From NCBI RefSeq assembly GCF_001865245.1, contig NZ_MKXB01000211.1:1-36096 (forward strand): DNA of 36,096 nt, in the 5' to 3' direction. Positions 26,004 to 32,989 of this stretch are shown one piece after another. Source of the stretch: Streptomyces sp. CC53. Lineage in GTDB: Bacteria > Actinomycetota > Actinomycetes > Streptomycetales > Streptomycetaceae. Position numbers and translations under genes: made by a program. The notes under the pieces were generated by a model. The model was not told where the DNA came from. It saw only the letters and a program-made list of their open reading frames with translations, and did no database searches. The first letter of the stretch is position 1, and each line of letters opens with the position of its first letter.

Positions 26004-26029
26004 GGAATAGGGACGGGGCGGGTGCCGTT
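26004..26029 (+). promoter_or_regulatory. Sigma-R (oxidative stress ECF sigma) type promoter of thioredoxin
   Basis: GGAAT at 26004-26008, exactly 18 bases, then GTT at 26027-26029. This matches the established streptomycete sigma-R consensus GGAAT-N18-GTT without mismatch. It lies 38 bases upstream of the thioredoxin ATG, and thioredoxin genes are known sigma-R targets. The match and the target type support each other. Confidence 0.82.
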
Positions 26030-26067
26030 GTGCGGGGCACCATCGGACGCGCGGAGAGGCAGGCGGC

Positions 26068-26430
26068 ATGAGCACGATCGAGCTCACCAAGGAGAACTTC
26101 GACCAGGTCGTGTCGGACAACGGCTTCGTCCTGATCGACTTCTGGGCGTCGTGGTGCGGTCCGTGCCACCGGTTCGCTCCCGTGTACGAGAAGGCTTCGG
26201 ACCGCCACACGGACCTGGTCTTCGGGAAGGTCGACACGGAGGCGCAGCCGGAGCTGGCCGCGGCGTTCGAGATCCAGTCCATCCCGACGCTGATGATCGT
26301 GCGGGACAAGGTCGCGGTGTTCGCCCAGCCCGGGGCGCTGCCCGAGCCGGTCCTTGAGGACGTCATCGGCCAGGCGCGGGCGCTGGACATGGACGCCGTG
26401 CGGAAGTCGATCGCGGAGGCCCAGGCCTGA
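26068..26430 (+). CDS. Thioredoxin
   Basis: 120 residues. Cytoplasmic dithiol reductant for protein disulfides. Active site WCGPC at 29-33 (Cys30 and Cys33), preceded by FVLIDFWAS; cis-proline Pro73 in SIPTL; the C-terminal helix ends KSIAEAQA. It is slightly longer than the ~105-residue classical protein because of the last helix (LDMDAVRKS). His34 follows the CGPC motif where classical TrxA often has Lys. ATG at 26068 with GAGAGG upstream. A perfect sigma-R promoter precedes it, so induction by thiol-oxidative stress is expected. No thioredoxin reductase gene is adjacent; a sigma-R dependent lone trx such as trxC of S. coelicolor is the best comparison (inference). Confidence 0.95.
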   Translation: MSTIELTKENFDQVVSDNGFVLIDFWASWCGPCHRFAPVYEKASDRHTDLVFGKVDTEAQPELAAAFEIQSIPTLMIVRDKVAVFAQPGALPEPVLEDVIGQARALDMDAVRKSIAEAQA

Positions 26431-26441
26431 GGCTGCCGGGG

Positions 26442-26508
26442 CCCGCCCGGGCGCGCACCCGGGCGGGGAACGAGCGGGCGGGGCATCCGGGAGCCGGCTC
26501 CCGGATGC
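26442..26508. terminator. Double hairpin between thioredoxin and thiolase
   Basis: Hairpin 1: CCCGCCCGGG (26442-26451) with CCCGGGCGGG (26458-26467), 10-bp stem and 6-base loop. Hairpin 2: a perfect 26-base palindrome, GCATCCGGGAGCC (26483-26495) with GGCTCCCGGATGC (26496-26508). They lie in the 135-base convergent gap and probably act as a bidirectional terminator. Confidence 0.75.
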
Positions 26509-26565
26509 GGGAAGGACAGGCAGGCCCGGGTGCCGTGAACGGGCGGGCCCGGCGCGGGTCCCGGG

Positions 26566-27753
26566 TCAGCGTTCCAGGACGAGGGCGATGCCCTGGCCGA
26601 CACCGATGCAGAGGGCGGCCACGCCCGTGCCGGAGCCGGCGGCGGCCAGCTGGTGGGCGACGGAACCGGCCAGGCGGGCGCCCGAGGCGCCCAGCGGGTG
26701 GCCGATGGCGATGGCGCCGCCGCGCGGGTTGACGACGGCGGGGTCCAGGTCGGGCCACTCGGCGAGGCAGCCGAGCGCTTGGGCCGCGAACGCCTCGTTC
26801 AGTTCGAGCGTGGTCAGGTCGGCGAAGCCCCGGCCGGCCTTGGCCAGCGCCCGCTGCACCGCTTCCACCGGGCCGAGGCCGAAGAGCTGCGGTTCGACAC
26901 CGGTGACCGCGGAGGCGCGGACGCGGGCGAGGGGTTCGCGTCCGCAGGCCCGCAGGCCGTCCTCGTCGACGAGGAGCAGGGCGGCGGCGCCGTCGTTGAG
27001 CGGCGAGGCGTTGCCCGCGGTGACCGTGCCGCCCTCCCGGCGGAACACCGGCTTCAACTTCGCCAGGGCCTCTAGGGAGGTGGTGTCCCGGATGCATTCG
27101 TCGCGGGCGAGGTCCACGCCCGCGTACGGGACCACCTCGGGGGCGTAGAGGCCCTCCGCCCAGGCCGCGGCCGCCTTGCGGTGGCTGGCGAGCGCGAAGG
27201 CGTCCTGCTGCTCGCGGGTGAGGGCGTGCTTGTCGGCGATCAGTTCGGCGCCCTCGCCGAGGGACACCGTCCATTCGGCGGGCATCCGCGGATTCGTCAT
27301 GCGCCAGCCGAGCGTGGTGGACCACAGCTGTCCGTGTCCGGCGGGGAAGGCGCGTTCCGGCTTCTCCAGGACCCACGGGGCGCGGGACATGGACTCCACG
27401 CCTCCCGCGATGGCGACGGACGCGTCGCCGACGGCGACGGCGCGGGCGGCCTGGACGACGGCTTCCAGGCCGGAGCCGCACAGGCGGTTGACGGTCACGC
27501 CGGGCACGGTCACGGGCAGGCCCGCCAGGAGGACGGCCATCCGCGCCACGTCGCGGTTGTCCTCGCCCGCGCCGTTGGCGTCGCCGAGGTACACGTCGTC
27601 GACGCGCGCGGGGTCGAGGTCCGGCGTGCGGTCCACCAGGGCCCGTACGACGTGGGCGGCGAGGTCGTCGGGGCGCACGGACGACAGGGCTCCGCCGAAC
27701 TTGCCGATCGGTGTGCGGACGGCGTCGACGATGTAGACGTCGCGGATGCTCAT
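26566..27753 (-). CDS. Acetyl-CoA C-acyltransferase (thiolase, PcaF-like)
   Basis: 395 residues. Thiolytic cleavage or condensation of 3-ketoacyl-CoA. Nucleophile Cys92 in NRLCGSG, His352 in GGAIAIGHPLGASG, and Cys382 in LCIGVGQG form the catalytic set. Internal features (GDANGAGEDNRDVARMAVLLAGLP; DTTSLEALAKLKPVFR; GTVTAGNASPLNDGA) are closest to the 3-oxoadipyl-CoA thiolase PcaF subgroup, so a role in aromatic or fatty-acid degradation is possible, but no other pathway gene is nearby. The frame extends 14 codons upstream, but ATG at 27753 starts at the family's usual N-terminus and has GGGAG upstream. Two palindromes in the 107-base leader suggest control by a repressor. Confidence 0.94.
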   Translation of the reverse strand: MSIRDVYIVDAVRTPIGKFGGALSSVRPDDLAAHVVRALVDRTPDLDPARVDDVYLGDANGAGEDNRDVARMAVLLAGLPVTVPGVTVNRLCGSGLEAVVQAARAVAVGDASVAIAGGVESMSRAPWVLEKPERAFPAGHGQLWSTTLGWRMTNPRMPAEWTVSLGEGAELIADKHALTREQQDAFALASHRKAAAAWAEGLYAPEVVPYAGVDLARDECIRDTTSLEALAKLKPVFRREGGTVTAGNASPLNDGAAALLLVDEDGLRACGREPLARVRASAVTGVEPQLFGLGPVEAVQRALAKAGRGFADLTTLELNEAFAAQALGCLAEWPDLDPAVVNPRGGAIAIGHPLGASGARLAGSVAHQLAAAGSGTGVAALCIGVGQGIALVLER

Positions 27754-27780
27754 CGGGTCTCCCACGGCCTCGTACGGTAC

Positions 27781-27821
27781 GTGCAATCTGCACACATATG
27801 GGCGGTGAACGAGCGTTCACC
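27781..27821 (-). promoter_or_regulatory. Two palindromic operator candidates upstream of the thiolase
   Basis: GGTGAACG-AG-CGTTCACC at 27804-27821 is a perfect 8-bp inverted repeat with a 2-base centre, the shape of TetR-family operators. GTGCA-ATC-TGCAC at 27781-27793 is a second, 5-bp repeat with a 3-base centre. Both lie 28-68 bases upstream of the thiolase ATG, in a locally less GC-rich stretch (around CATATG). No regulator gene is adjacent, so the binding protein is unknown. Confidence 0.5.
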
Positions 27822-27860
27822 AGCGTCGGGGCCGAGTCTCCGGGGCTCCGGTGCCGGGTG

Positions 27861-28148
27861 TCAACGCCCTCCGCTGTCCTCGGCCGCCCTCACGCGCGCC
27901 GACAAACCGTAGTCCAGTTCGAAACCGTCCACCAGCAGTGCCTCGACCGTCCGGGTCTCCGGATCGATGTCCGCCACCATGCCGCCACCGGCGAAGTGCG
28001 GGTAGCCCGAGACCCCCAGCTCCCCGGTGGCCTCCACCACGGCCGAACGGATGGCCACCTCGGCGAGGTGGGCCGCGTCGCGGCCCTCCGCGTGCTGCGG
28101 CACGATCAGGATCTCGAAGCGCTGCGGGAACTCCCTCATGGTGCTCAT
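27861..28148 (-). CDS. Small hypothetical protein, 95 aa
   Basis: Not recognised. The codon pattern is strongly actinobacterial (nearly all G/C third positions), so it is likely a real gene. The protein is acidic and seemingly soluble: EFPQRFEILIVPQHAEGRDAAHLAE, then SGYPHFAGGGMVADID and TVEALLVDGFELDYGLSARV. No signal peptide, membrane helix or known motif. Two Met starts (28148 or 28139) are possible. Its end overlaps a perfect TTGACA hexamer (27859-27864, minus strand) upstream of the thiolase, with no matching -10. It shares its strand with the thiolase and could be read through into it, 107 bases apart. Confidence 0.7.
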   Translation of the reverse strand: MSTMREFPQRFEILIVPQHAEGRDAAHLAEVAIRSAVVEATGELGVSGYPHFAGGGMVADIDPETRTVEALLVDGFELDYGLSARVRAAEDSGGR

Positions 28149-28249
28149 GGCGCGACGCTACGGACGCACGGGCCCGCGCGCACCTCAGGAGGGCGCGCAC
28201 GCGGTCCGCGGGGCGCCGGCCCGGGACACGACGGGGCCCCGGCCCGCGC

Positions 28250-28392
28250 GGCGCCGCGTACGCCGCCTGCCTTGCGGCGGCGAGGGGCGCCCCTCGCGAG
28301 GGGGGCGTCCGCGCGGTACGCGGCGCCCGGACGCGCCCGTTCGACGGCGGCCGCGACCCGGCGAGGCCGCCGGACCTCCGGCGCAACGGGCG
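28250..28392. repeat. Cluster of nested inverted repeats downstream of the PARG-like gene
   Basis: Element A: GGCGCCGCGTAC (28250-28261) pairs with GTACGCGGCGCC (28316-28327) and encloses GCCGC/GCGGC (28262-28278) and the palindrome CGAGGGGCGCCCCTCG (28281-28296). The latter overlaps a competing palindrome CCCCTCGCGAGGGG (28290-28303). Element B: CGCCCGTT (28334-28341) pairs with AACGGGCG (28385-28392) and encloses CGGCGGCC (28345-28352) with GGCCGCCG (28365-28372). The whole 285-base gap between 28149 and 28433 has no coding frame. A terminator or a structured RNA is possible. Confidence 0.65.
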
Positions 28393-28433
28393 GCTCCGGC
28401 CGGCGCCGTCCCGAGGGCGCGGCCGGTGCCGCC

Positions 28434-29276
28434 TCAGGACACCTGCCGGCCCGTGGCGGCGAAGGCCGTGCGGAAGGCGCCGAGGACGCGCTGCTCGCGC
28501 GTGCGGTCCAGGACCGCGAAGACGGCCTCGTCGACGTGGCGGGCGAACCGGCCGTCGCCGGTGAGCAGCGTCCGGAAGGCCCCCGCCACCTGGGACGGGT
28601 CGTTCATGAACACCCCGCAGCCCCAGGCCCCCAGCACCAGCCGGCGGTAGCCGTGCGCCGCGGCGGTCTCCAGGACCCGCTCGGCCCGGGACGCCAGCAC
28701 GCCCGGGATGCGCGGCGCCGCCTCGGGCGTGCGGCGCCGGATGACGCCCGCGTTCGGCGCCGGCGACGTCAGGAAGCCGACGCTGAACGGGCGCTCCAGC
28801 AGCCCGCCCCGGTCGTCGCGGAAGACCGGTACGCCGGGCGAGTGGATCACCCGGTCGGTGTAGAACGGGTCGCGGTCGGCCCGGTGGTGCGCGTAGTAGT
28901 CCGGGGCACACAGCAGCGTGGTGTGCAGGGCGGAGGCCCTGCACAGCGCCTCTTCCTGGGCCTGGGCGCCGTTCAGGTAGCCCCCGCCGGGGTTGCGCGC
29001 CGAAGCGAAGTTCAGGACCGCGACCGGTGCGTCCGGGTCCGCGGCGACCAGGCGCCCCGCCGCCTCCAGGCTGGACTCGCCGGTCACCTCCACGCGGCAG
29101 GGCCCCCCGGCGGCGGGCGGCACGGGGACGGGGCCGGGGCCGTGCAGGGTCGTGGCGGCGCGGGCACGGGCGACCGCGTCCGCGAGGACGACCTCACGGC
29201 CCCCTGGGGTGCGGTAACGGCCCGTACCGACGATCTGCTCGGTCTCCCGTGCGATCGCGCGCAATCGTGCACTCAT
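28434..29276 (-). CDS. Bacterial-type poly(ADP-ribose) glycohydrolase / TIGR02452-family macrodomain protein
   Basis: 280 residues. The PARG signature is exact: GGG (97-99), seven residues, QEE (107-109) within NPGGGYLNGAQAQEEALCRAS; the glutamates are the catalytic pair of PARG enzymes that cut ADP-ribose polymers. Further conserved parts: VAVLNFASARNPGG, YTDRVIHSPGVPVFRDD, VGFLTSPAPNAG and LVLGAWGCGVFMNDP. So the fold is a macrodomain of the bacterial/fungal PARG kind (DUF2263/TIGR02452). Natural substrates in actinobacteria are poorly known. ATG at 29276 is preceded by GGGG; an in-frame ATG at 29297 would add seven residues. It is divergent from egtA across 151 bases; no ADP-ribosyltransferase gene is adjacent. 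Confidence 0.88.
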   Translation of the reverse strand: MSARLRAIARETEQIVGTGRYRTPGGREVVLADAVARARAATTLHGPGPVPVPPAAGGPCRVEVTGESSLEAAGRLVAADPDAPVAVLNFASARNPGGGYLNGAQAQEEALCRASALHTTLLCAPDYYAHHRADRDPFYTDRVIHSPGVPVFRDDRGGLLERPFSVGFLTSPAPNAGVIRRRTPEAAPRIPGVLASRAERVLETAAAHGYRRLVLGAWGCGVFMNDPSQVAGAFRTLLTGDGRFARHVDEAVFAVLDRTREQRVLGAFRTAFAATGRQVS

Positions 29277-29348
29277 ACCCCGATGGTCCATGGTCATGCG
29301 CCGCTTCGGCAACGGATTTTGCGGCACGCACCGTTCACGCGGGTGCTC

Positions 29349-29378
29349 TTGTGCCGATGCGCGGCGGTGGCTTAGGTG
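29349..29378 (+). promoter_or_regulatory. Possible vegetative promoter of egtA
   Basis: TTGTGC (29349-29354), 18 bases, TAGGTG (29373-29378), in the divergent region between the PARG-like gene and egtA and 50 bases before the egtA ATG. Partial matches to the streptomycete TTGAC / TAGnnT elements; a weak call. Confidence 0.3.
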
Positions 29379-29427
29379 GGACGGTGCGCCTTGGAAGGGC
29401 GCACCCCTTCGACAGGAGGAAGCCGCC

Positions 29428-30759
29428 ATGACACCGAGCCGTCCCTGGGAGGGCGGGCCGCCGCTCGCCGAGGACGAAGCAGAGGACCTGCTGCGCTGCA
29501 TCTGCTTCAAGACGGGCCCGCCGCGCTCCGTCGGGGTCGAGCTGGAGTGGTTCGTCCACGACCTGCACCGGCCCCTGCACCCCGTGTCCCGCGACCGCTT
29601 ACAGACCGCGTTCGCCGCGCTGCGCGCCCTGGGTGTGCAGTCCTCGCTCACCCTCGAACCCGGCGGGCAGCTGGAGCTCAGCTCGCCGCCCGCGGCCTCC
29701 CTCACCGAATGCGTCTCGGCCGTCTCCGCGGACCTGGCCGCGGTGCGCACCGCGCTGGCCGTGCGCGGACTCGCCCTCACCGGCTCCGGCACGGACCCGT
29801 GGCTCGCACAGCGGGAGCGGATCCTGCGCGAGCCCCGCTACGACGCCATGGAGGCGTACCTGGACCGGTGGGGCACGGCGGGGCGCTCCATGATGCGGGA
29901 CTCGGCGTCCGTCCAGGTGTGCCTGGACACCGGGTACGCGGAGCCCGGCCCGCTGAGCGTGGAACGGCGCTGGCGGCTGGCCCACATGCTGGGGCCCGTC
30001 CTCGTCGCGTCGTTCGCCAACTCGCCCGTGCTGCACGGTCGTCCGACCGGTCTGCGGTCCAGCCGGCAGTCCCTGTGGATGGCCCTCGACCCGCTGCGGG
30101 GGCTGGCTCCGCCCGCCGGGCGCGAGCCCCGGGGCGCGTGGGCGGCGCACGTGCTGGACACCCCGGTCATGTGCGTGCGCAGCGCCGAAGGGCCGTGGAC
30201 GGTGCCGGAAGGGCTGACGTTCCGCCAGTGGCTGCGGCAGTCCCCCGCCGGTCTGCGCGCGCCCACCCGCGAGGACCTCGACTACCACCTGACGACGCTG
30301 TTCCCGCCGGTCCGGCCCCGGGGCAGCCACCTCGAACTGCGCATGCTCGACGCCCAGTCCGGGGAGGACGGCTGGATCGTGCCGCTCGCCGTGGTCAGCG
30401 CGCTCCTCGACGACCCGCAGGCCGCCGACGCGGTGTTCCGGCTGCTCACGCCGCTCGCCGAGACGGCCGGGCCGCTGCCCGCCCCGCGTGACGCGCACTG
30501 GCGGGCCGCCGTCCGCGACGGCCTCGCCGCGCCCGTGCTGCACCGGGCCGCGGCGGCGTGCTTCGGGCTGGCCCTGGAGGCGCTGGACCGCTCGGGCGCC
30601 CCCACGGCGGTGCGGGACGCGGTGGCCGCCTTCCAGGACCGGTACGTGCTGCGGGGCCGCTGTCCGGCGGACGATCCGCCGCCCCGCCCGGTGTCCGCGC
30701 CTCCGCCCGCCTCCGTCTCCTCCGTTTCCGCCGTTCCCGGGAAGGAGCCCCGTCCATGA
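29428..30759 (+). CDS. egtA: Glutamate-cysteine ligase EgtA
   Basis: 443 residues. ATP-dependent ligation of glutamate and cysteine to gamma-glutamylcysteine, the sulfur donor for ergothioneine. GCS2-type features: GVELEWFVHD near 38, LEPGGQLELSSPP, RYDAMEAYLDRWG and SMMRDSASVQVCLDTG, then HLELRMLDAQ. ATG at 29428 follows a strong AGGAGGA site at 29415-29421; the open frame further upstream lacks support. First gene of egtABCD: its stop overlaps the egtB start as ATGA. The Pro/Ser-rich last 30 residues are variable. Confidence 0.95.
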   Translation: MTPSRPWEGGPPLAEDEAEDLLRCICFKTGPPRSVGVELEWFVHDLHRPLHPVSRDRLQTAFAALRALGVQSSLTLEPGGQLELSSPPAASLTECVSAVSADLAAVRTALAVRGLALTGSGTDPWLAQRERILREPRYDAMEAYLDRWGTAGRSMMRDSASVQVCLDTGYAEPGPLSVERRWRLAHMLGPVLVASFANSPVLHGRPTGLRSSRQSLWMALDPLRGLAPPAGREPRGAWAAHVLDTPVMCVRSAEGPWTVPEGLTFRQWLRQSPAGLRAPTREDLDYHLTTLFPPVRPRGSHLELRMLDAQSGEDGWIVPLAVVSALLDDPQAADAVFRLLTPLAETAGPLPAPRDAHWRAAVRDGLAAPVLHRAAAACFGLALEALDRSGAPTAVRDAVAAFQDRYVLRGRCPADDPPPRPVSAPPPASVSSVSAVPGKEPRP

Positions 30760-32090
30760 CCGACCTGCACGTATCCCCCGAGGCCCTCAGGCGGCAGGCG
30801 TACGACGTGCTGACGGCCGCCCGGGCCCGCACCACGCTGCTGACCGACTGCGTCGACGACGCGGAGCTCACCGCGCAGCACTCGCCGCTGATGTCGCCGC
30901 TGGTGTGGGACCTGGCGCACATCGCCAACCAGGAGGAGCTGTGGCTGCTGCGGGCCGTCGGCGGCCGGGAGGCGCTGCGGCCCGACATCGACCCGCTGTA
31001 CGACGCGTTCGAGCACCCGCGGGCCGCCCGGCCGTCGCTGCCGCTGCTGGCACCGCGGGAGGCGCGGACGTACGCGGCGGAGGTCCGCGGCCGGGTCCTG
31101 GACCTCCTCGGCGGCGCCCGGCTGGAGGGCGACCCGCTGCTGTCCGCGGCGTTCGCGTTCGGCATGGTCGCCCAGCACGAGCAGCAGCACGACGAGACGA
31201 TGCTGATCACGCACCAGCTGCGGCGGGGTGCCGCCGCGCTCACCGCGCCCGCCCCGCCGTCCGCGCCGGAGGACGCCGCCCGGCTGCCCGCCGAGGTGCT
31301 GGTGCCGGGCGGGCCCTTCACGATGGGCGTCTCCCACGACGACGAGCCGTGGGCGCTGGACAACGAACGGCCCGCGCACGTCCGCCTCGTACCGGACTTC
31401 TTCATCGACACGGTGCCCGTCACCTGCGGGGCGTACCGCCGCTTCATCGAGGACGGCGGCTACCGCGACCCCCGCTGGTGGGACCCCGCCGGGTGGGCGC
31501 ACGTGCGGGAGCACGGGCTGCACGCCCCGCTGTTCTGGCGGCGCGAGGGCGGGCAGTGGCTGCGCCGCCGCTTCGGCGTCGTCGAGCCGGTCCCGGACGA
31601 CGAGCCGGTGCTGCACGTGAGCTGGTACGAGGCCGACGCCTACGCGCGCTGGGCCGGGCGGCGGCTGCCGACGGAGGCCGAGTGGGAGAAGGCCGCCCGC
31701 CACGACCCGGCCACCGGGCGGTCCCGGCGCCACCCGTGGGGCGACGCCCCGCCGGGGCCCGAGCACGCGAACCTGGGGCAGCGGCACCTGCGGCCCGCGC
31801 CCGCCGGCGCGTACCCGGCGGGCGCGTCGCCGCTGGGGGTGCGGCAGCTGATCGGGGACGTGTGGGAGTGGACGTCCAGCGACTTCCTGCCGTACCCGGG
31901 GTTCGTGGCCTTCCCCTACCGGGAGTACTCGGAGGTGTTCTTCGGACCGGAGTACAAGGTCCTGCGGGGCGGGGCGTTCGCGGTGGACCCGGTGGCGTGC
32001 CGCGGCACGTTCCGGAACTGGGACTACCCGGTCCGGCGGCAGATCTTCGCCGGTTTCCGCACCGCGCGGGACGCGGAGGTGACGGTCTGA
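30756..32090 (+). CDS. egtB: Hercynylcysteine sulfoxide synthase EgtB
   Basis: 444 residues. Non-haem Fe(II) enzyme joining hercynine and gamma-glutamylcysteine with O2. The N-terminal DinB-like domain supplies the iron ligands: His55 in WDLAHIANQEE and His141/His145 in QHEQQHDETM. The C-terminal part (about 180-440) is the formylglycine-generating-enzyme (sulfatase-modifying factor) fold: VPGGPFTMGVSHDD, RRLPTEAEWEKAARH, GDVWEWTSSDF and LRGGAFAVDP. ATG at 30756 overlaps the egtA stop by four bases; the TGA overlaps the egtC ATG by one base (TGATG). Length and residues fit mycobacterial EgtB. Confidence 0.96.
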   Translation: MTDLHVSPEALRRQAYDVLTAARARTTLLTDCVDDAELTAQHSPLMSPLVWDLAHIANQEELWLLRAVGGREALRPDIDPLYDAFEHPRAARPSLPLLAPREARTYAAEVRGRVLDLLGGARLEGDPLLSAAFAFGMVAQHEQQHDETMLITHQLRRGAAALTAPAPPSAPEDAARLPAEVLVPGGPFTMGVSHDDEPWALDNERPAHVRLVPDFFIDTVPVTCGAYRRFIEDGGYRDPRWWDPAGWAHVREHGLHAPLFWRREGGQWLRRRFGVVEPVPDDEPVLHVSWYEADAYARWAGRRLPTEAEWEKAARHDPATGRSRRHPWGDAPPGPEHANLGQRHLRPAPAGAYPAGASPLGVRQLIGDVWEWTSSDFLPYPGFVAFPYREYSEVFFGPEYKVLRGGAFAVDPVACRGTFRNWDYPVRRQIFAGFRTARDAEVTV

Positions 32091-32989
32091 TGTGCCGTCA
32101 CATCGCGTGGGTGTCCGGGGCGCCGGTGCCCCTCGGCGCGCTGCTGCTGGCGCCCCCGCACGGGCTGTACCGGCAGTCGTGGGCGCCGCGCATGCAGCGG
32201 TATGGCACGGTGAACGCCGACGGGTTCGGCGTCGGCTGGTACGCGCCGGGCGACCCGGTGCCGGCCCGCTACCGGCGGGCGGGGCCGATCTGGGGCGACC
32301 CGTCGTTCGCCGACCTTGCCCGGGTGGTGCGGGCCCGCGCCGCCCTGGCCGCGGTGCGGGACGCGACCGTGCCCGGCGCCGACGGCGAGGCCGCCGCGGC
32401 CCCGTTCACGGCCGCGGCGTCCGGCGCGGGTGACACGGCGGCCGGTCCGTGGCTGTTCAGCCACAACGGGGCCGTGGCGGGCTGGCCCGGCTCCCTCGGC
32501 GAACTGTCGGCCGCGCTGCCCCCGGCGGCGCTGCTGTCCCTGGAGGCCCGCAACGACTCGGCCCTGGTGTGGGCCCTGATCCTGCACCGGCTGCGGTCCG
32601 GTGAGTCCCTGGCGGGCGCACTGTCCGCGGTGGTGACCGACGTGGCGGCGGCGGCGCCGGGTTCGCGGCTGAACCTGCTGCTGACGGACGGCACGTCGAT
32701 CGCCGCGACGACCTGGGGCGACACGCTGTGGTACCTGGCGCCTGCCGGCGCCGACCGGGCGGTCGTGGCCTCGGAGCCGTACGACGACGACCCCCGCTGG
32801 TGCCGGGTCCCGGACCGGACCCTGGTCGCGGCCACCACCCGCGGCGTCACCCTCACCCCCCTGGAGCCGGAAGGCGCCCGCACGTCCGACGGGGCCCGCG
32901 CCCTGCGCGTGCCGGGCGCGGCGCAGTGGCCGCGTCGACCGGCCGAACCGAACCACCGGAACGAACCGTTCGAGGAGTCCCCCGCGTGA
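32090..32989 (+). CDS. egtC: Ergothioneine amidohydrolase EgtC
   Basis: 299 residues. Class II glutamine amidotransferase fold that removes glutamate from gamma-glutamyl-hercynylcysteine sulfoxide. The N-terminal MCRHIAW places the nucleophile at Cys2, exposed after Met removal. NADGFGVGWYAP, LFSHNGAVAGWP and EARNDSALVWALIL are typical of the family. The start overlaps the egtB stop (TGATG) and the end overlaps the egtD GTG start (GTGA). The Pro/Arg/Asn-rich tail (PRRPAEPNHRNEPFEESPA) is probably disordered; it is longer than strictly needed by the fold. Confidence 0.95.
   Translation: MCRHIAWVSGAPVPLGALLLAPPHGLYRQSWAPRMQRYGTVNADGFGVGWYAPGDPVPARYRRAGPIWGDPSFADLARVVRARAALAAVRDATVPGADGEAAAAPFTAAASGAGDTAAGPWLFSHNGAVAGWPGSLGELSAALPPAALLSLEARNDSALVWALILHRLRSGESLAGALSAVVTDVAAAAPGSRLNLLLTDGTSIAATTWGDTLWYLAPAGADRAVVASEPYDDDPRWCRVPDRTLVAATTRGVTLTPLEPEGARTSDGARALRVPGAAQWPRRPAEPNHRNEPFEESPA

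Noticed and set aside
26566..27753. Thiolase as part of a degradation operon
   Set aside because: No dehydrogenase, hydratase or CoA ligase gene is adjacent; its neighbours are thioredoxin and an unknown small gene.
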